Positions 14,001 through 29,000 of a DNA stretch of 64,000 nt are shown piece by piece. This DNA comes from Mimachlamys varia. Its lineage: Eukaryota > Mollusca > Bivalvia > Pectinida > Pectinidae. The stretch's first letter is position 1, and each line of letters opens with the position of its first letter. The position numbers and the translations under genes are program-made. The notes below the pieces were generated by a model. It had not been told where the DNA came from. It did not search any database and saw only the letters and a list, made by a program, of their open reading frames with translations. The stretch spans positions 24,055,001-24,119,000 of the forward strand of contig OX392538.1 of assembly GCA_947623455.1 (NCBI GenBank). The letters run 5' to 3'.

Positions 14001-17000
14001 TCGCGATGCTTGAACTACCCGATCCGACACACATCGCGATGCTTGAACTACACGATCCGACACACATCGCGATGCTTGAACTACACGATCCGACACATCG
14101 TGATGCTTGAACTACACAATCTGACACATCACGATGCTTGAACTACACGATCCGACACACATCGTGATGCTTGAACTACACGATCCGACACACATCACGA
14201 TGCTTGAACTACACGATCCGACACATCGTGATGCTTGAACTACACAATCTGACACATCACGATGCTTGAACTACCCGATCCGACACACATCGCGATGCTT
14301 GAACTACACGATATGACACATTGTGATGCTTGGACTACACAATCTGACACATCACAATGCTTGAACTACCCGATCCGACACACATCGCGATGCTTGAACT
14401 ACACGATCCGACACACATCGCGATGCTTGAACTACACGATCCGACACATCGTGATGCTTGAACTACACAATCTGACACATCACGATGCTTGAACTACCCG
14501 ATCCGACACACATCACGGTGCTTGAACTACACGATCCGACACACATCACGATGCTTGAACTACACGATCCGACACACATCACGATGCTTGAACTACCCGA
14601 TCCGACACACATCACGATGCTTGAACTACCCGATCCGACACACATCGCGATGCTTGAACTACACGATCCGACACACATCGCGATGCTTGAACTACACGAT
14701 CCGACACATCGTGATGCTTGAACTACACAATCTGACACATCACGATGCTTGAACTACACGATCCGACACACATCGTGATGCTTGAACTACACGATCCGAC
14801 ACACATCGTGTTGCTTGAACTACACGATCCGACACACATCATGTTGCTTGCACTATACAGTCCGACACATATCAATGCTTGAACAATCATCCGTTACTTA
14901 TCATAATGCTTGAACCTCATTCAATAATGCCTCATTTCTATTAGTACACTCCTATCTATTGAGCTATATAATGTTATCCAATTATAATTCATAGATGTAT
15001 TGAGCTATTTATATTCTCAGATTTCAGTGCTCATTTATTCTCAACTATGAAACAATAATTTTGACTAAAAAGCATACAGTGTTTCGTTTTAAAGGGATTT
15101 TCCTACAGTTTTTAGGTAGGGTTCAGGGTCCATTGAATTGAATTTTTACGCGATATAAGGTCATATTGGGGAAAAATGTTGGAAATAAAAATAAACCATG
15201 TGGTACAAACATCCTGCTGTAAATTGTCTTAAGATGTCGCAAATTGTATGCTGCAAATCGGTGTGACTATATACTACAGAAATGAAAAACAACTCGGACG
15301 AAACATGTACGTTGATTTGTATATAATTTTTCTACATCTAATGAATGACTACTGTGTATAAGTCAGCTACGTACTGTCACATATTATCATCCGGTTGGGA
15401 ATTTTTAACCAGAAAATTGGGAATTTTAGCTAAATTATTGGAGGGGAATGGGTCCCTTTTGTAGACCCAAATTCTGTTGTATGAAAATCCCTGTTTTATA
15501 CTTATTATTTTCTTACATTGTTATTTTTTGTAAAAAGAAAACTTGAATCCATTACCTTTTATTAAGCTTGTGATTTAATCTTTTTTCAAATGTTACAGAA
15601 TGTGAATGTGTCATTTTCTTTTAAAAAGAAAATCCCATAATAACTCAAAAAGACCTATTTCAAATAGGTGAACAGAACTATTATAGGTCTTTAAAGCTAT
15701 ATATAGCTCAGTCAACAGAATGTGTTGAACCTGATTGAAATCAAGGTGCAATGGAAACATTCATGCACCTGTATGTATATATGTTTAACTGGTAAGTCTC
15801 CAACAAATATATATACATATTGATTTGTCTACACTGGATAGGAACATGACTGTATACATCCAAAATGCTTTGGCTATAAATATGAAAAGGTAAAAGGAAT
15901 TTTACTTCAAAGTGAAAAGTGACTTTGGTCCACTTACATTGAATGACTAATTTCTAGAGCTTGTTCATTCCAAGTTGATATTGACCATTGTGTAATTGCT
16001 TTAAAATGGTTAAAGGTCTTCACTTCAATTTGTTAAGTGTTTAACATTATAAACAAATAAAATATACAACATTTGATATAGCGCCCTATGTAGCTAACAT
16101 AAGCTACTCTAAAGCACTTTACATTTGAATTTTAATACTGTTCACATTCAGTTCTAACATATATACATTTCTGAGCAGTTTGATTTACATGACTAATTTC
16201 TAGAGCTTGTTCATTCCAAGTTGATTGACCATTGTGTAAAATAAAGCTCTTTATGTTTGCTGTAAAATAGTTAAATGTGATCACTTCAATTTGTAAAGTT
16301 TTTAACATTATAAACAAATAAATTAATATATAACAATTGATATAGTGCACTATATATCTAGCTAACACAAGCTACTCAAAAGCACTTTACAATTTTCATA
16401 CAATTAATACCAGTAACACATTCTGTTCCAACACATACAATTCTGAGGAGTTCACAGGCACTAACTACAAGTGTACAAGTCATATACAACCTGGCTAATA
16501 TCTCCTTGTGCACGTGTGTTTGTGTGTGTGCTGAAGATGTGGTAGTGGGACAGTGCTTCCAACAGCATCTTTTGTAATACCACCTCGCTTGAATGCTACA
16601 GCACAGCTAGATACCACAACACCCACCCCAGACCATTTTATACTCCACCTGGGTTGTTGGATTTGTGTGGGCAGGAGAAAACGCTTGTAGAGATTGACAA
16701 TTTCAATAAAAATGACATGTCTTCCAAGTTACTTAAGCTACTAGTAAGACATATGGTTAAATTTAGTACAAATGTATTTATTGGTATTTAACATAGCCAA
16801 CAGTGTTCACAATAGACTGGGTACATGCCTATTTCATGCATTAATTTTCCTGAAATACGCTTCAGAAAAAAAAGTATGTGTACCAGTTGGGCACAAGAAT
16901 TTACGCATACTAGTCAAAACACTGCATGCAATTAAAAGTAAACTGCAACAATTACCCATAACAAATCAATAAGTAAGTGTAATCAATGAAAATATTCGTA

Positions 17001-20000
17001 CGATCAACTACCATTTCTCTCACCGAATGGTGAGGTGCGAGTGGTGTGCTAAAATGCCAGATACTGTAGTGCATTGCTTATACCATATTTAAATTGATTG
17101 AAATGAAATTATATAATGCACTCATCTTTAAAAACTATGTACCAGTACATACTGGTGAAAAAATAAACTGAAACATTGGCAAAATTGAAAGGAATAGATA
17201 ATATCTGTTAACAATGACACTTGGTGAATAATTGAAACGGGATTGATTGATGAATGAGGTGCATCGAGCACCATCAGGAAAATGACAATCCTTTAGAGCT
17301 GAATAATGTCTTTTCATGTTGTCATATACCATCACATTTTGTAGCTGATCAAATAAATTTTACAAATACATGTACTTTGAATTATTGGTTATGGAATAAA
17401 ATTATGTTTCAAGTTTAACATTAATTTAATTTAATTTAATTTTATGTCATGTAAAATTGAACTCGGAAGTTAAGGTTTTCATTTCGATTCAGTTCCTGTA
17501 GAAATGCAGTTGACCTAGTAGAAATGCAGTTGATCTAGTGGAAATTTTGCTAAAGTTTTGTCACTGTTGTGGGAGATTATCTGTTTCACAGTTTGAAGTA
17601 CAGATAGCTTTGCGACAGAATGTAAAAGCTCTAGTCACTAACAGTTATAGAGCAATAAACCTTGTCCTATATATAGCAGCAGTTTAATTACAGTTAATGT
17701 CTTTCTGCAGACTACATTTACACACATCTGTATGTTAATACTAGTATCGAACTGGGTAGAGCTAGAAGTGCCCACCCAATATTGTAATCCAGGGCATTCC
17801 CCGGTGAGCGATACACAATAAGCTCAGCGATGGGACCCGACCACTGCTAGCACAAACATTATCAATGCTGTGATAATAGTATCAGAAGTGTTGGAAAACA
17901 GATATGTGACCTCGACCTTTAGCTTTAACTGTATGGTTTCTGAAACAGGCTATAACTAAAGGGGATATTTATGGTAGCCTTCATTCTTTGAAACAGTCTA
18001 TAAGTATAGGGATTCTATGATGATGTATTTGTTGGATAATAAACTAGAGCTTATACTGTGCTATAGCTTTAGGCACTACTGGTGTTATATACACTGATTG
18101 TTACACTGTAGTAGCTGTATCATGATCCAGAAACCTAATCGGCCAATCCCCATAGGTCAGCCCAGGTCATCTCAAATGTTTTTATCTTAATAGACATTAT
18201 AGAAACTAAACCCTTCATGACAGTCTCCAGGATATTCCATATATGTTGTCTTTATATATCCTATACATTAACACATTCACCTCTGAAATTTCATAATGAA
18301 TTATAGAAACTGTAAACCCATCATGACAGTCTCCAGGATATTCCATACATGTTGTCTTTATATATCCTATACATTACCACATTCACCTCTGAAATTTCAT
18401 AATGAATTATAGAAACTGTAAACCCTTCATGACAGTCTCCAGGTTATTCCATATATGTTGTCTTTATATATCCTATACATTACCACATTCATCTCGGAAA
18501 TTTCATAATGAAATATTTTAACCTATGAATTGGAAAAGCTCAAATGTGTCTTCACAGGTGAATGAGTTAAAGACAAAATCTGACTGTCCAGGGAAACAGA
18601 GGCTGTATCCAGCATTGTCTTATCTCCCTAACTGTTTCTTCAAAGTATTTTTATATTTTCCATATATATAATGTTTAAAATTATTTAATAAATTGAAATA
18701 AAGTTAAAATCGGAATGTAACTTCTACTTTACTTTAACAATTGCAAATATAAAGATATTAAAGATTGATTCAGATAAAAACTGTTTTATGTTTATAGAAG
18801 TCCGGGAAGATATTCTCACTTCTACCTAATTCTGAGAAAAATGAAGGAATTTTTTGCTTGAGAAAGTGGCTTTTATTCTGTTTTAAGACTGGGTAACAAT
18901 ATCACAGATAATGTGAATTTACTAACAGTAAATTTTCTTGACACAGAAAGGAATGTTTTCCCCCAAAGTGAGCTAACATGTATTTCTAAGCACTTGATTG
19001 TGACTGTGATGTCCCTATAAAGAAGCCATTGTGTGCCTACAGAAGCTGGCTGTAGCTCCGGGCTTTGTCACTTAATAATTTGGTCATCAGTGTGATGGCC
19101 ACAAATCCCATATTACATATATATATATACCACGAATGTATTATTCAGTCGGGGACTAAATATCTGCCCGAGTCTCCGGAATCAATACAGTGATGTGATG
19201 GCATTAGACTTACTTATCCCTGTAATTTGTTTTGTCCTCTAATGTAGTTATTTTGGATCACACACATGAAGCCTTGATTTCCTGTCGTTCATGTAAAGTT
19301 ATACCAATGAACAACAAAAGATACTGAAGGAAAACATGAGCCAAAAAAGGGGGGAAAAAATATGAAAATTCAGAATTTGAAAAACAAAAGGAGAGTTGCA
19401 TTTTCATGTATTTTGAAATTTTTACTTATTTTGATAGGATGGAAATGCACATTCAAACTTCAAAAAAAAAAATCAAATAAAAGTTTGTGCTAATGTGTTT
19501 GGAAATTTTAAAGGCATCTGTATGTGGTCAAAAATAGATAAATTACACATTGTTCAAAATTGCCCGTTTCATTAACAGTATTATTGTGTCGTCCAATATG
19601 TGTTGTAGATGGAAATTTTAAAGGCATCTGTATGTGGTCAAAAATAGATAAATTACACATTGTTAAAAATTGCCCGTTTCATTAACAGTATTATTGTGTC
19701 GTCAAATATGTGTTGTAGAAAATTAATCGGTCATTTCACCCCAAATCCCCGTTTCTTCTGGTACTTGTACCATCCAACACATTCAGTAAAAGTGTGTTCT
19801 TGTGTGGTATCATAACCGAGCCATCCTACATTATATGTGAAAGCCAATTTTCTGCCAGCCAAATGTCATCACCGAATAAAATGTGTGGGAGATTTTGCTG
19901 CATTGCCTGTATGGTATGTTACATATGTATATTCTGATCAGCGCACACACAGTTATATTACCACTGCCTACTGGTTTAGCTTGTCTAGTCGGCACCTTAT

Positions 20001-23000
20001 ACAGGAAGTGCTACGAATCGTTGTCAATGACACATAAATTACAGATAAGCCTGCCTTATACAAACACTGGTGCTTGACTCTAGGAAATAGGTATGGTAGA
20101 TGTCCTAGAATTGATGGTCAGAGGTCGGATGGGTGTGGTAAATAGTCCATAACTGAGATCAAGTGGCTGTAAATAGTGAAGGTCGTAAAGATGAAAGATA
20201 AGATAGTTGATGTAAAAGTCCAAAAAATCTGTAAGAATCAAATCAAATGGAATGATAAACGTGAAATTTTAATCTTTTGAAAAATATTTCTTCAACTTTT
20301 CTGGTATTTAAAAAAACATCCGCTTGCCACCGTTAGTATAAGTGCTCCGACAAGTGGAAACGTTGGCCCACTTTGCCGAGGGCTAGTGCAGTAGACTGGT
20401 TTCTTTAATCATGTTTATCATGTGTTTCCCCCAACTGGAGGTGAATAAGTAATTACCTGAATTGAATGCAGTTAAGTGGAATACACTAAAACAATGGTTT
20501 AATGCTAACATACGAAAATTGAGAAAAACCGGTTCATTATTGGTTTTGAAGTGAAAAAGGCATTTAGAAAAGCAGCAGTCTTTCCATCAGTTCACAGTTT
20601 CAGACTTTTAGGGGGTGACTTAATAAAACTAAAGATAAAGTATAAATAAAAAATTAAGGATTTACATGCATGATTTAAATGTGTAAAAATTCTTGTATTG
20701 AACGATCATGACCAGGTGGAACACATCTTTGATATCCAGGTCTTGGTAAATCTAGTAAATGACTTAGTTCATAAATCACTTGATGTCAAATATATTGTAG
20801 CCATGATATAGCTTTCAAAATTAAAAAAAGGTTTCCTTCATGCCCAAATTTTTTGAAATTATAGTGTGAATTCATGATTCTTGTAATTGGCAGTGTACAT
20901 GTTTAGCTTTGGCAATTTACTGAGTCCATTATCCTCCTTACTACCTAATTTAAAAACAGTCGGGTAAATTAAAACAAATTTATTGTCACTCAGTCTTGGT
21001 TTGTAATATATTTATGGCAAAATTATGTAATGCCAGGATAATCCATTATGAACTGGATTTACTGTTTATACAGAATGAAGGGCACTGATGTGTGACCAGG
21101 TCTATTTGCTCCAGATTAGGTAGTCATATTTTCAATGATAGTTGTAACCCTTTTGAATGTCAAGGCCCTTTTTTTGTAAGTCTGATAATTTACAATAATA
21201 CTGTCTTTTCTGTTGAATGGTGAGGGGGAGAAAGAGTAAAAGCACTAAGAATTGTTCTATAGTTGATGTATTCATGAATTCATTTCTTCATGAATTCAAT
21301 TATTCATGAATTCTACCAAAAAATAAAATGAAACTGCTTGATTTGTGTAATTAATATTATAGAACATAAGCATTGTGTTTTTATTTAAAAATAACTTCAT
21401 AACCCTGCGATAGCTGATTTAATCACCTCATTTGGAGTTCTTTAAGAAGTTCAAAGTATTTGACTGTGATCTTCAATTGTTCCATAGTCATAGCCTTGGT
21501 TTTTAAGCTCCAAGTTACATAATTTGTGTTGGCAATGTACTGTCTGGTGAAAAATGGGTATTTTATCGCCAGGTGGTATAATGGCGCTAACATTATATCA
21601 TTTTCGTACATTTACTGGTAGTTGCAGGATTAAAGATAACCTTTTGATACACTTACTGTATACGCTGTAATTAGCGCCCCTCCCATTTAACTGAAGTATT
21701 GGCATTATATAGCAACCCCTAGTAATCATGACACAGCTTATTATATAAATTATTTTATTTAGTGATACGGTAAACCTGTGATTAGTTCGAAGGAAAATAA
21801 ATAAATATTGTCAATCTTGTCAAATTACGCAGAATTATAGCCATTAATTGGAGTAATTAGTAGTTCACATTTTATTTGGTCACAATACATTGTAATTATT
21901 GACATTATAAAAAACATTTATTAATCACATCTCAAGTTTTGTAATCCTATAAGCGCCCCATTTGTAACCAATTTTCAGGCACCCTGGGCACTAATTACGG
22001 CGAATACGGTACCTGTTTAGTGAAAGCTTAGGTTTAATTTTTTGGAACTGCTTCACCCCTATGTTTTGAAACTAGACTTGCTAGAGTCTTTGATGCAATT
22101 TTTAGGGGTGGATGGGTTAATAGTACCATATAACTTGTCTAAACTGGCCACGGTCTAATCCAAGTCCATGTCTATATATGCCGGCCTTACAGTTCAGTCC
22201 CAATATTTCCATCTGAACTCTTATGCAACCTCTACAAACCGGACACCTGTGTAAACTGGCCAAACAATTTGGTCCCTGTGACATCCGGTTTAGACAAGTT
22301 ACACTGTACAGTACTAAGTTCACTTTTTGATGCGTTACATGTTTGAATATTTATATGTGTTAACATAGTCTCCTCTGGCTTAATTAATGCAGGTGAATAA
22401 ATTATAACAGTGCCTGTGTCTAAAATTAAATCACTTTGGTAACAGATATGATCTTATCCCATTTACCCTTGAAGATGCATTTGAACTGTTCCAATTAAAA
22501 AGCTGGAATAGATCATAGCAAAGTTTCAGGGTAGAATAAGTTAAAAGTTAAGCTTATAAAAATATGAAACTTTCACTCGCCCACCATCATTTTGATAACT
22601 ACAGATGTGATCATATATCATTTACCCTTGAATACACATTTGAACTATCCCAATTCAATTGTTGGAAATAGTCCATTGTGAAATTTTAGGGGTAATGAGT
22701 TTAACTGTTACGAGAATTTGAAATTCTCACTCGCCAACAAAAGACAGAACCAAAGAATCGTTCATGCAAGTTCTGAACTTAATACAGAATCTTTCCAATG
22801 CAGAGAAATTGATCAAAATTCTTTTCAGTTTTGTTAACGTTATTAAAAGTAGAATGTGTTTAATAATTTTGACGAGTCCTTATAAATGTGAAGTGGGGAA
22901 TCTAGACATCTCAAGATAAAGTTTGCAGCTCGGGTTTCGATACATAAATTTCAAGGTGCTGTGTTTGTACCTTTTATATAAGGGGCAAGTTTTTGTTAAA

Positions 23001-26000
23001 GACCCGACTCTCCTGGCTGGTTGTATGCACTGACATTTGAGCGTGGTGGTCCAATCAATATTTAAGATTGTATCATGTGATGTGCTAATGTTGTACATGC
23101 AGTGTTACTGATATATGTACCAAGGTGTTCATCCCCAGTAGAACCGGCTGCAGGCTGTGGTGTTGTAACTGTGTTGGAGGTGATCAGCCACTGGTGTCAT
23201 GGTCTACAGTAGGCCAGGAACATATTCAGCAGTTTTATAGATAGAACTCATTTACTCTTGAAATTTCATAAGTAACTCTTTCAACTTTTGAACTGCCAAA
23301 GAGCATAATTTTTTTTTAGGGGAGGCAGTGTTGTTACTGTGTCGGAGGGGATTAGCCTCTGAAATTTCATTATGGACTCATTTGTATTCAGGGGAGAATA
23401 AATTAACCTGAATTTCAAAATCCAACAATTGTTTTACACTCTCAGCGATCATTTTACAATTTATTTTCATGGGTCGGTCCTTTTTGTACATATTGCCGAA
23501 AACAATGGGTCCCACAATGTTAAATTGAAGTATTCCAGAATTTCTATGAGTCCTTTCAGAATTTTAGGAGTACTGGACTCGGGATTCGCACGTAGATTGA
23601 TCACTGCACACTGAAGCTACACAGTGGTGCTGGGCCATTGAGTGTTGCCCTTGTAGGCTTCATCTGTCCTAAAATGGTGAAGTTTTTGTCATTCATGTCA
23701 GTTAAAAAGGTCATTTTTGACTCATTTGCCCCTGAAAATTCATAATGAATAATTCCAACCTTTGAATTGGAAGTGATTAAATGTGTCTTTATGGGTGAAT
23801 GAGTTGGGTCAAGCTTATGTGCCTTGAATAAATAAGTATGCAGCATATTTTATGACATTCACTTTTGAACTTGACTCTGTTGCTCAGTATTAATGGAATC
23901 ACTCTTTCTTTAAATCCTCATTTTGGTTGGGTTAATCATGATCACATCAAATTGTGGGTAATGTAATAGGAACGAGTAATGATACTGCAAATCTGCTGCG
24001 CCCACCCCCCTCCACCCTGACCCCCTTCCCCACCCCTACCCCCCTCCCGGGCTCGACCTAACAACCCTTCAGACACGCCCTACCACTTGACTAAAGCTAA
24101 ATTCCCACAAGCTGAGGCTAATACTCCAACTTCCTCCTCTCACTACTACCTGTTTATAAAGGATGAGCCATGTAATGGCCAGGGGTAAATATGTTAGCCT
24201 TTAACTTGTAGTTTATTGCAAAGTTCCCTGAGTAGCTTCATAATGATAAGCCACATACATACATACACCAACTAAGGGTCTTGATTGTTGGCTGTAGACA
24301 CTTGTTGATTTCACATTGCGGTCGTCCTGCTATGTTTATGGTAAACCGTGTTTTCAAAGAATGTAATTTCTAACCCCCATACGTGCATGTGTAACTGCAT
24401 GGGGCAACTGAGATGGGAGAAAGTCATTGATGCAGGGAGGTACACTGAAGGTAGAAATTGAGCAGCAAACCTGCTTTAGGTCTGTACAACAGCATAATGC
24501 TGATTATTTCACCCAAAGTGCCTTAAGTATGTAATATGATGCCTTCAAATGCTTCTAGCAATTTCTGTGCTGCTGTATACGTAGCTCGTTACTGCTTTTC
24601 AACTTTAATTGAAGGTTTTTGTTTCGGTACATGGTGTAGTGATGATATATAAGAGCTTGGTTTAGTACTGTATTGTACATGTTTACCAGGGGCAATGATA
24701 AACTATACATAGCCCTATAGACATGTTTCGGATGAAAAATTTGTCAGTGTGTATTTAGCACTGTACTCGTACGACTTAAGGAAATTGTACATTATCCAAT
24801 TTATTTTGTATGCACCCCATACTCTTTCACCAAATTTAGATTATTTCTTGTTCTGTAGAAAGAAAAGTGATGTTTAAATCAGGGAAATTATCAGTTTCAG
24901 GAAGGTTTTTTGGGCATGACCTTAAGTCTGGTATAACTGATGGATTTGAAAGCTTCTGATGCAAAAAAAAAACATAAATCCATATATATATCAAAAGTAA
25001 CTTCGTAGACTTACCTTTTGAGAATTGAAATGTTGAATGTTAGGGAGATAAATGTATTTATAAAATGTGATTTTCCAGCTGAACATTGGAGACCTGAAGT
25101 GTATGAAAATTGTATTTCTGAAAACAACAAATGTTTGCTGAATAATTTTATGCATGAAATAAATAAAAAAGAATTGAAATAATGAAAAAGTTTGTGATGT
25201 GTCTCTACATCTAGGCAGTAATTACATTTATGTATTAGGGGTGAATATTGAGCACAAATTGACCATTGCTATGGTATTGCGATAGTCAGAATTACTATCA
25301 CGATAGTATTGTGATACTAACAAACTATTGTGATACTATTGTGATAGTCACTGTGTGACAGTCACTGATACCTAAACCATTTGAAATATTATAATTAAAA
25401 TGACACAAGTACCTTCATTTACTAAATTTACAACAAAATATGTATATTTTTAGTCCATTTAAGTTTGCATAATGAGAATACTTGTACTTAAAATTGTAAT
25501 ATTCGATAAGCGTTTCATATTAACCAATGACATTAAAAGTAAAACTTCTTGATGATTATTTGTTCAAAAGATGCCATTTAGATATATAAAATACTACAGT
25601 TGAAATGATCGATACGATTGCAATAGTCACATACTATTGCGATTGTCTATGGCATGTCCACTTTACTATTGCGATAGAACTATTGGGTGGTACACTATTG
25701 CGATAGAACTATTGGGTGGTACACTATTGCGATAGAACTATTGGGTGGTACACTATTGTGATAGAACTATTTGGTGGTACACTATTGTGATAGAACTATT
25801 TGGTGGTACACTATTGTGATAGAACTATTGGGTGGTACACTATTGCGATAGAACTATTGCGTTGTACACTATTGTGATAGAACTATTTGGTGGTACACTA
25901 TTGCGATAGAACTATTGGGTGGTACACTATTGCGATAGAACTATTGGGTGGTACACTATTGTGATAGAACTATTTGGTGGTACACTATTGTGATAGAACT

Positions 26001-29000
26001 ATTTGGTGGTACACTATTGTGATAGAACTATTGGGTGGTACACTATTGTGATAGAACTATTGGGTGGTACACTATTGTGATAGAACTATTGGGTGGTACA
26101 CTATTGTGATAGAACTATTTGGTGTTACACTATTGTGATAGAACTATTTGGTGGTACACTATTGTGATAGAACTATTGGGTGGTACACTATTGTGATAGA
26201 ACTATTTGGTGGTACACTATTGTGATAGAACTATTTGGTGGTACACTATTTTGATAGAACTATTGCGATAGAACTATTGGGTGGTACACTATTGTGATAG
26301 AACTATTGCGATAGAACTATTGGGTGGTACACTATTGTGATAGAACTATTGGGTGGTACACTATTGCGATAGAACTATTGCGATAGAACTATTGGGCGGT
26401 ACACTATTGTGATAGAACTATTGCGATAGAACTATTGGTGGTACACTATTGCGATAGAACTATTGTGATAGAACTATTGGGTGGTACACTATTGCGATAT
26501 AACTATTGTGATAGAACTATTGGGTGGTACACTATTGTGATAGAACTATTGCGATAGAACTATTGGGTGGTACACTATTGCGATAGAACTATTGGGTGGT
26601 ACACTATTGCTATAGAACTATTGGGTGGTACACTATTGCTATAGAACTATTGGGTGGTACACTATTGTGATAGAACCATTGGGTGGTACACTATTGTGAT
26701 AGAACTATTGGGTGGTACACTATTGCTATAGAACTATTGGGTGGTACACTATTGTGATAGAACTATTGGGTGGTACACTATTGTGATAGAACTATTGGGT
26801 GGTACACTATTGCTATAGAACTATTGGGTGGTACACTATTGTGATAGAACTATTGGGTGGTACACTATTGCTATAGAACTATTGGGTGGTACACTATTGC
26901 TATAGAACTATTGGGTGGTACACTATTGCGATAGAACCATTGGGTGGTACACTATTGCGATAGAACTATTGGGTGGAACACTATTGCTATAGAACTATTG
27001 GTTGGTACACTATTGTGATAGAACCATTGGGTGGTACACTATTGCGATAGAACTATTGGGTGGTACACTATTGCGATAGAACTATTGGGTGGTACACTAT
27101 TGTGATAGAACTATTGGGTGGTACACTATTGTGATAGAACTATTGGGTGGTACACTATTGTGATAGAACTATTGGGTGGTACACTATTGTGATAGAACCA
27201 TTGGGTGGTACACTATTGTGATAGAACTATTGGGTGGTACACTATTGTGATAGAACTATTGGGTGGTACACTATTGTGATAGAACTATTGGGTGGTACAT
27301 TATTGTGATAGAACTATTGGGTGGTACACTATTGTGATAGAACTATTGGGTGGTACACTATTGTGATACCACTATTGGGTGGTACACTATTGCTATAGAA
27401 CTATTGGGTGGTACACTATTGTGATAGAACTATTGGATGGTACACTATTGCGATAGAACTATTGGGTGGTACACTATTGTGATGCATCAATAGTTTGATG
27501 CATTGTTACACCCTAGTATGTATATAGGAATCAGCTGACTCACAAACTGTAATCATACCTTTATTTTGGTGTACTCAAGTTATAGATCATCAACAAATTC
27601 AAACAGTTAATTGGTGCGCTCACAATACTTACAATAGAAAGCAATATACAGAAACTGTTATAGCAAAAGACTTTCCGCACAAAAATCCCTGATACTGCTA
27701 AAATATGTGCATTTACAGTATATTCGAATTAACTGAAATATGGTATTAAGGTAATAGATGTCTTTTGATAGTGAAAATATTGTAGTTTAACTTGGTAACA
27801 GGGAAAGTATGGTTGCACCTACCAATTACAAACATTTCACAGAAATTCTGGATATGAGATATTTTACCATTGTCAAAAAAAAGGAGAAGCATTGAATTTA
27901 AGATGTCAGTTGAAGAAACTCTGGTAAAGGGATATTTTAATGTTGCCAAAATAAAAAGGGAGACCCAAAAATTGAAGATATTAGTCAAAGAAACTCTGGT
28001 AAAGGGATATTTTAGTGTTGTCGAAAATAAAAAGAAGAATATCAATCCAAAACACATACCATAATTCTGTGGTCTGGATATTTTTCAGTGGATGGTTGTT
28101 GAGTTTGACGGACAGTTCAGACAGGACATCTGTTAGCTATATGGTCGTGTTAGGACCAGGATGACCCTGTTTATGTTCCAGGGCTGTCAGACATAGAAAT
28201 TAACGTGATAAAAAGACGTTTATGGTGTCTAACGGAAAAATATTCCGGGCACAGTGAAGGTCGTACTACTGCTGCCTGCTAGGTATTGACTACATGTCTA
28301 GCGATTATGTGTAGGAAAGGTCGGAATAGGTGTTTTAAGTTTCATTTAATTGGTTTTGTCTACAATAAATGCTGAGCTTAACTGATGATCTAATTCTGTC
28401 TTTTCAGATACTCCAAAGTCCAACCGCCCAGAAGCTAATGGAAAGAAAATCAATGAATATTTCAAGGTATTTAGTTATGTGTTTGATTGTCAGGGAGATG
28501 CACAAGGGAAAGCTCGATCGGAATATTTATTGTCCTGAGTAAAATAATTCTGAAAAATATTTTAAATAAAATTAAAAAAAAAAATCGTTCTATTAATTAT
28601 TTAAGCAGTAATCATGTTTACTCTCCCTAGACCCCGGCACTGAGTAATGTTTGAAAAAAAAAATCAACTTTTATTTTAAATTTACATGTATTTTCATTTT
28701 ATCAACTTACATATCAATGCATTATCAATGTCATCTCAGATGATTCTGTCAGATAAAAATACTCTCAGAGGTCTATTACATTTAAATTTATATCATACCA
28801 TTGGTTAAATGGATGAAAATGAACCCCGCTGACATTCCCTGCCAAAAATCTCCATATATATCGGTAAAAGTTTGATTGTAAAACAGTGAGGATCATGTTG
28901 TAGAAAGCATGGAATCCATCTTTGTTATTGCCGGAAACGAGGCTGAGGAATTGTTGGTAATGCTTACATATAAAAAACGAAAGTTTCTGTTTCTATTTCA

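Noticed and set aside
13684..14752. Repeat frames on both strands ([11 protein letters not shown] and [11 protein letters not shown] types)
   Set aside because: They are products of the 33-bp satellite period. Equal openness on both strands argues against coding.
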